A program made the translations under genes and the position numbers. Below the pieces are notes generated by a model that ran no database searches, had not been told where the DNA came from, and saw only the letters and a list, made by a program, of their open reading frames with translations. Below, one piece after another: positions 51,835 to 55,865 of a stretch of DNA of 55,865 bases (position 1 is the first letter of the stretch; each line of letters opens with the position of its first letter). Location of the stretch: positions 1 through 55,865 of the forward strand of contig JAUQOU010000009.1 of the NCBI GenBank assembly GCA_030550715.1. The letters are read 5' to 3'. The stretch is from a bacterium (GTDB lineage Bacteria; Calescibacteriota; Calescibacteriia; Calescibacteriales; Calescibacteriaceae).

Positions 51835-52072
51835 AAAGTAATAACTTTAACCAAAAAATTATTAATAATAATGCCTACATTGTAATTACAATAAGTTCTG
51901 AGGATGCTTGATATTACGAGAAATTTTTCAGCAGTTTCAATCTCCAAAGATGAATTTAGACTTAATTAATGACATAAAGAGCTTTCTGCGGAGAAAAAAT
52001 ACTTCATTCAAGCTGAAAAATGTGAAAACTAAAATACCAGAATAAAAAATTTGCAAGTGAGGGGCTTCTTCT
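51835..52072. other. Right edge of the CRISPR-Cas island, mostly non-coding
   Basis: No gene of normal size. It holds a 21-codon frame (51904-51969) that I do not trust, the right copy of the 17-bp direct repeat, and the ribosome site GAGGGG of the next gene. In one frame the repeat reads IQAEKCEN then stop, like the end of the cytochrome gene at 38892, so it may be a scar of its original 3' end. Confidence 0.5.
52005..52021. repeat. Right 17-bp direct repeat bounding the CRISPR-Cas island
   Basis: CATTCAAGCTGAAAAAT, identical to 38874-38890. Before it ATACTT and after it GAAAACTAAA match the left flank with small gaps. The pair encloses the leader, array, ATPase segment and whole Cmr operon (about 13.1 kb). 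Confidence 0.7.
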
Positions 52073-52543
52073 ATGATTCCGAAGATAAAAGATTTTCCCG
52101 CAGAGTTGAAGTTGCCCGTATTTTTTTTATCTCTATACTGTATATTCGGACCATTTGTCAATCTTGCCTATCACATCAGCAAAAAGGGTATTGGTATTGA
52201 GAACGCACTAAGATATTACTTCGGAAGCGAAGAAGAAATGATTCCGCCACAATCTCTTGTATCTTTCCTTGAAGTTATGCACTTTCACACCTGGGCTCAG
52301 TTATCTGTGATTTTCATTCTTTCTTCTCTCGTTGCCCTTTCTTCTGCTGGTAGAAAAATCAAGATATTTTTAATCCTTTCACTTTTCATTTCATCAATAG
52401 GACATATATTCTTGCCATCTCTTGTCAGATTTGTAAGCCAGAAACTGATTTATCTCCTGTTTTTAGATACCGTCTTCTTTTCTGCTTCTATAATTTTTTC
52501 TGCCATCATTCTGCTCAAAGATGTTTTTTCAAAGAAAGAGTGA
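52073..52543 (+). CDS. Four-helix membrane protein with histidine motif
   Basis: 156 residues with four predicted membrane helices (about 14-30, 71-88, 94-113, 125-145). SFLEVMHFHTWAQ just before the second helix and SSIGHIF in the third supply histidines that could bind haem or metal. It resembles small membrane proteins with an ELLEVTHFHLF-type motif that occur beside periplasmic cytochromes (recollection, not a search). A GAGGGG ribosome site is nine bases upstream. The direct-repeat scar just before it suggests it once followed the cytochrome gene at 38431, as a fourth member of the Fur-box operon. Confidence 0.6.
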   Translation: MIPKIKDFPAELKLPVFFLSLYCIFGPFVNLAYHISKKGIGIENALRYYFGSEEEMIPPQSLVSFLEVMHFHTWAQLSVIFILSSLVALSSAGRKIKIFLILSLFISSIGHIFLPSLVRFVSQKLIYLLFLDTVFFSASIIFSAIILLKDVFSKKE

Positions 52544-52660
52544 GAAACTTTTGCCCCTCCCACTATTTTTCCTGTTTTAAAAGATAATCGCCTTGTCTTT
52601 CATTAAATTCTATTCAATTTACATGATTTTATTTTTTGAGTATGTTTAAGTTTTGCAAAA

Positions 52661-55423
52661 ATGAGTGGTTTTTACTCTACAGAATATGAGAGAAAAATAG
52701 ATGAGTTTTCGCTCCGCGAACTTATTGCAGATATAGAACATAAAAGAGGTATAGCTCTTGATGATTTCCAGAAGGAAGCTATTTATTACCTTTTTGAGGG
52801 ATTTGATGTCCTGGTATCTGCTCCTACTGGCTCTGGGAAAACACTTATAGCAGAGGTGAAAATAGAAGATGTTTTAGCTCGCGGAGGAAGGGTCTGGTAT
52901 TCTTCTCCTCTAAAAGCTCTTTCAAATGATAAATACAGGGATTTCAAAAATCTTTTTGGTCATGATAAAGTTGGTATTCTCACGGGAGATAGAAAAGAAA
53001 ATCCTCAAGCGAATTTGCTTGTTGGAACGACAGAGATTTTCAGAAACATAATAATAGAGAAAGGTATAGGGAACGAAGTTGATGTTGATTTTATCGTCTT
53101 TGACGAAGCACACTGGATAAAAGATAAAGAGAGAGGGGTTGTATGGGAAGAAGCAATAATCTTCGCTCCAAAAAAAACTCAGCTCCTTCTTCTTTCTGCT
53201 ACTTTCCCTAATGTTGAAGAAATAGCACTGTGGATTTCAAAAATCAGGGAAAGAGAAGTTAAAGTTGTCTATAAGACCCAAAGACCTGTTCCTCTCGAAT
53301 GGTATTCGATCGGAAAAGATATAAAACCACTTTTCACATACGATGGTAAGGTGAGCAGTTCAAACTATATCAAAGTTGATTTATCTTCTGCAACTTTGAT
53401 TGAGAACACGACAGAGTTTTCTCTTTTGAGAACGATTGCGATGATGAAAAAAAGGGGGGTTCTTCCGGCTATATTTTTCTTATCTTCTCGTAGAGAATGC
53501 GAGGAAAAATCAATTGAAATAGCCGAACTCATAAAAGAGGGAAAAATCAAAATAGGAGATGAAAGCGACATTGAGAGAAGAAGAGATTTTTGCAAACCAT
53601 ATTTTGAGACCTTCCCTTATCTCAGAGATAATATCTTTGTTGAGAATTTTATTCTCACGGGTGTAGCTCCACACCATGCAGGTCTTATACCTGCTATGAA
53701 GATTCTTTTCGAGGACGCTCTGAAAGTAGGATTAGCTTATATTATTTTTGCCACAAAAACTCTTGCGTCCGGCATAGATGTCCCAGCAAAATCAGTTGTT
53801 ATTGTAGATAAATACACCTTTGACGGAGAAAAAGAAAGATTGCTCTCTCCATCTGAGGTAGTCCAGATGGCTGGAAGAGCAGGAAGGAGAGGAAAAGACG
53901 ATGTGGGATATGTTTTTATAAGTTCTCCATTAAGGAAGCATGAAATAGTAAAGATTTTTGGTGAGATTGAACCGATAACTTCAAGTTTTTATATAACTCC
54001 ACATCTTACTCTGAACCTTCTCAAATCAATGGATGTTTCTCAATGCATTCAGCTTATAAGAAAAAGTTTGAAATTTTTTGAAATATCAAGCAAGGTTGAA
54101 AGCTGGAAGAGAAAACTTGATGAAGTCAAAGAAAAAAGGGACTTTTTGCTCAGCTCATTTTACAGAATAAAACCCGAGTATAAAAAGTGTTCTATAAGAA
54201 CAAATATATCATTTTCTAACACGAAAAATAACATAGAAGAAGACGAGAAAAAAATAAAGGAGATTGACCTGAAAATATATGTTCTTGGAAAGATAATTGA
54301 GGGAGTTCAAAAATCATCAGCTCTTGAAAGTCAGATTTCGTTTCAGGAGGAGAATCCAGAGAAAATTTTTCCCGAACGCTTGGGGAAAGAAATTTTTCTT
54401 TTCTGTGTAGATAGTAGGGGAAGGTTTGGTTTTCTTGTGAGTGAAGGAAACAACACATTTCGCTTTGAGTCATATAAGGAATCAAAAGTCATATCTCCGA
54501 AGAAGATCTCTTTTTGTTTTGAAGTTGATTTATCTCAGGAAAAATTATCAGAAGAAATTCATCACGATATTTTTGATTTTGTAAAAAATAATTTGCTCAT
54601 TCATTTTCACGGCAGGAGTTTCAGGAAGATATACGAAGTACAAGAGCACGCGTTAAATCTTGTGAGAAAACTTTCAAAGATAAAGTCAAAGTATGACGAG
54701 AAGAACAGAAAGAGAGCCGAGGAAATTGAGAGGTTCCCGTGTTTTAGCTGTCCTGTTTTTTCTGAGTGCTCAGCTATATCTTTTGATTTTTTGGAAATAG
54801 AGAAAGAGATAGGGACTTTGGAGAGGAAAAATCCAGATGAGGTTGAAAGGGAGTTCAGGAACATGTTGGAATTTTTAAAGTATCTCGGATACTTAGATGA
54901 AAATTACATGCTTACGGAGAAAGGTTGGAATGCTTCGGAGATAAAAAATCCAAGGTCTATATATATTTACGAGGCAATAGATAAGGGAGTTTTAGGTTAT
55001 GATCCTGTTGAACTTGCGAAAAATACCGCTCTTATTCTTTCGGAGCCAAAGCCACCATTTGTTAAGCCACCTGAAAAGATAGAGCGTGGTATAATAGAAA
55101 GGATATATAAACTTGAATTGAAGTTCAATCTTCCGCCAAAGGTGAAGCCAGCAGAAATAATCGTCCGTTCAAAAGGACAAAAGCAGAGAAAATACGCTTT
55201 CTGTGATGGAAAAATTTATAAGGCAGTCCATCTTTGGGCAAAAGGATACGATATAGATTTCATTGAAGAGGAGGTTGGAGTAGAGGTGGGAGACCTTTCA
55301 CGTATGATAACTCAGGTCGTAGAGGTTTTACGACAGCTTGAAAAAATATACGGATATAAAGAGCCATCTCGTATCGCTATTCAGAAGATTTATAGGTCTC
55401 CTATAAGTGATTTTGTTGATTAA
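52661..55423 (+). CDS. Ski2-like DEAH helicase
   Basis: 920-residue superfamily 2 helicase. Domain 1: Q-like DDFQKEAIYYL, Walker A APTGSGKT (about 47-54), SSPLKALSNDKYRDF, VGTTEI, DEAH box FDEAHWI and motif III LLSATFPN. Domain 2: GVAPHHAGLIPAMK, FATKTLASGIDVPAKSVV and QMAGRAGRRGKDDVG. These are Ski2/Mtr4/HelY features, so RNA is the likely substrate. The C-terminal half has coiled-coil stretches and a cysteine group PCFSCPVFSEC (C-x2-C-x5-C) near residue 695. No ribosome site. Not obviously part of the CRISPR island, since it lies beyond the direct repeat. Confidence 0.88.
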   Translation: MSGFYSTEYERKIDEFSLRELIADIEHKRGIALDDFQKEAIYYLFEGFDVLVSAPTGSGKTLIAEVKIEDVLARGGRVWYSSPLKALSNDKYRDFKNLFGHDKVGILTGDRKENPQANLLVGTTEIFRNIIIEKGIGNEVDVDFIVFDEAHWIKDKERGVVWEEAIIFAPKKTQLLLLSATFPNVEEIALWISKIREREVKVVYKTQRPVPLEWYSIGKDIKPLFTYDGKVSSSNYIKVDLSSATLIENTTEFSLLRTIAMMKKRGVLPAIFFLSSRRECEEKSIEIAELIKEGKIKIGDESDIERRRDFCKPYFETFPYLRDNIFVENFILTGVAPHHAGLIPAMKILFEDALKVGLAYIIFATKTLASGIDVPAKSVVIVDKYTFDGEKERLLSPSEVVQMAGRAGRRGKDDVGYVFISSPLRKHEIVKIFGEIEPITSSFYITPHLTLNLLKSMDVSQCIQLIRKSLKFFEISSKVESWKRKLDEVKEKRDFLLSSFYRIKPEYKKCSIRTNISFSNTKNNIEEDEKKIKEIDLKIYVLGKIIEGVQKSSALESQISFQEENPEKIFPERLGKEIFLFCVDSRGRFGFLVSEGNNTFRFESYKESKVISPKKISFCFEVDLSQEKLSEEIHHDIFDFVKNNLLIHFHGRSFRKIYEVQEHALNLVRKLSKIKSKYDEKNRKRAEEIERFPCFSCPVFSECSAISFDFLEIEKEIGTLERKNPDEVEREFRNMLEFLKYLGYLDENYMLTEKGWNASEIKNPRSIYIYEAIDKGVLGYDPVELAKNTALILSEPKPPFVKPPEKIERGIIERIYKLELKFNLPPKVKPAEIIVRSKGQKQRKYAFCDGKIYKAVHLWAKGYDIDFIEEEVGVEVGDLSRMITQVVEVLRQLEKIYGYKEPSRIAIQKIYRSPISDFVD

Positions 55424-55458
55424 GTTTAGAACAAAAATTTAACCCATCTTGAAATCAG

Positions 55459-55833
55459 ATGAAGAAACAGAATAAAATAAATGTATGCCCTCAAAGAAAA
55501 ATTGATAGGTTATCAAGAGTTGAGAAGTTAGTAGAGAAAATTGTCATTGAAATGATAGAACCACGGGAATTTCAGAGAGAAACGACAGAGCAGATAAGAG
55601 AACTGCGGGAATCAATAAGAGAGCTCGGGGAATCGCAGAAAAAAACCGATGAACAACTCAGAAAAACTGGCGAACAGACAAGAAAAATAGGAATTCAACT
55701 CTGTGAAAGCGATAAGAAATTTAACAAAGTTATAGATAGCTGGGGAATATTTGTAGGAGATAAGGTCATTCCTTTTGCTGAAGAGTTTCTGAGAAAAAGG
55801 GCTTTTCAGAAATTTCAAGTTGTGAGAGATTAA
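55459..55833 (+). CDS. Coiled-coil protein, N-terminal part of a DUF3782-like nuclease (possibly frameshifted)
   Basis: 124 residues: heptad-rich EQIRELRESIRELGESQKKTDEQLRKTGEQTRKIG, then GIFVGDKVIPFAEEFLRKRAFQKFQVV. This matches the coiled coil plus short helical region that normally precedes a PD-(D/E)XK nuclease-like domain in DUF3782-type proteins, but the frame stops at 55833. A second frame (from about 55803) stays open to the window end and reads CERLKVLERGETADY, like the continuation such proteins have. A one-base indel, real or a sequencing error, could explain this. The window ends too early to decide. Confidence 0.5.
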   Translation: MKKQNKINVCPQRKIDRLSRVEKLVEKIVIEMIEPREFQRETTEQIRELRESIRELGESQKKTDEQLRKTGEQTRKIGIQLCESDKKFNKVIDSWGIFVGDKVIPFAEEFLRKRAFQKFQVVRD

Positions 55834-55865
55834 AGGTTTTAGAAAGGGGAGAAACAGCTGATTAC

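Noticed and set aside
51904-51969. Short frame MLDITRNFSAVSISKDEFRLN after csx1
   Set aside because: Only 21 residues, no recognisable family, in a region of scar-like sequence; kept only as a note on the island edge.
52661-55423. Helicase as a member of the CRISPR island (for example Cas3-like or a defence helicase)
   Set aside because: It is a Ski2/HelY-type helicase with no HD domain, it lies beyond the right direct repeat, and its codon use resembles the backbone.

Overview
The window comes from an AT-rich, Gram-negative (diderm) bacterium. Evidence for two membranes and lipopolysaccharide: CMP-KDO synthetase (kdsB), lipid-A-disaccharide synthase (lpxB), a LolD-type ABC ATPase, a Wzz-type chain-length protein, an OprP-like porin, an OmpA-domain giant protein and several lipoproteins. 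CheB points to chemotaxis; sucCD and methylmalonyl-CoA mutase point to a succinyl-CoA/propionyl-CoA route. Hydin/choice-of-anchor-D repeats ending in a MYXO-CTERM-like tail recall Deltaproteobacteria/Myxococcota, but I cannot assign a taxon from sequence alone. Several genes without a Shine-Dalgarno sequence carry a -10 box 7-9 nt before the start codon, suggesting leaderless mRNAs.

Layout. 1-3.7 kb, minus strand: a truncated TPR protein, hisIE, leuD, kdsB, acpP and a stand-alone aspartokinase regulatory (ACT-ACT) protein. 3.9-10.5 kb: prfB-ileS, lolD (minus), rpsP, a Nudix hydrolase and lpxB. 10.6-18.1 kb: a 2238-residue surface protein that looks like two proteins fused in frame, then a FecR-like protein. 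18.1-26.9 kb: tRNA-His plus a CoA-binding protein, rsmI, a lipoprotein, def, alr, galK, cheB, the methylmalonyl-CoA mutase catalytic subunit and a probable holA. 27-35.4 kb: a glycosidase-like lipoprotein, an aminotransferase/kinase-fold pair, RDD and Wzz proteins, sucCD.

35.5-38.9 kb: two Fur-box-like palindromes precede a porin, an FMN-binding/ApbE fusion and a c'-type cytochrome lipoprotein, which looks like an iron-regulated envelope electron-transfer operon. A further member (membrane protein, 52.07 kb) seems to have been separated from it by a ~13 kb defence island bounded by 17-bp direct repeats at 38874 and 52005.

38.9-51.8 kb, the island: a CRISPR leader with a good promoter, a four-repeat array, an integron-cassette-like segment carrying a DCD-domain AAA+ ATPase and two tiny genes, and a compact type III-B (Cmr) operon: cmr1a-cmr5a-CARF(APE2256)-cmr2(cas10)-cmr3-cmr4-cmr5b-cmr1b-cmr6-csx1. 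Cmr1 and Cmr5 are each present twice, and the first Cmr5 has a ~125-residue internal insertion. Cas10 keeps its GGDD cyclase motif; Csx1 keeps its HEPN R-x4-H motif; the CARF protein is the likely sensor or ring nuclease. No cas6, cas1 or cas2 is present here.

52.6 kb to the end: a Ski2-like helicase and the start of a coiled-coil protein that may be frameshifted.
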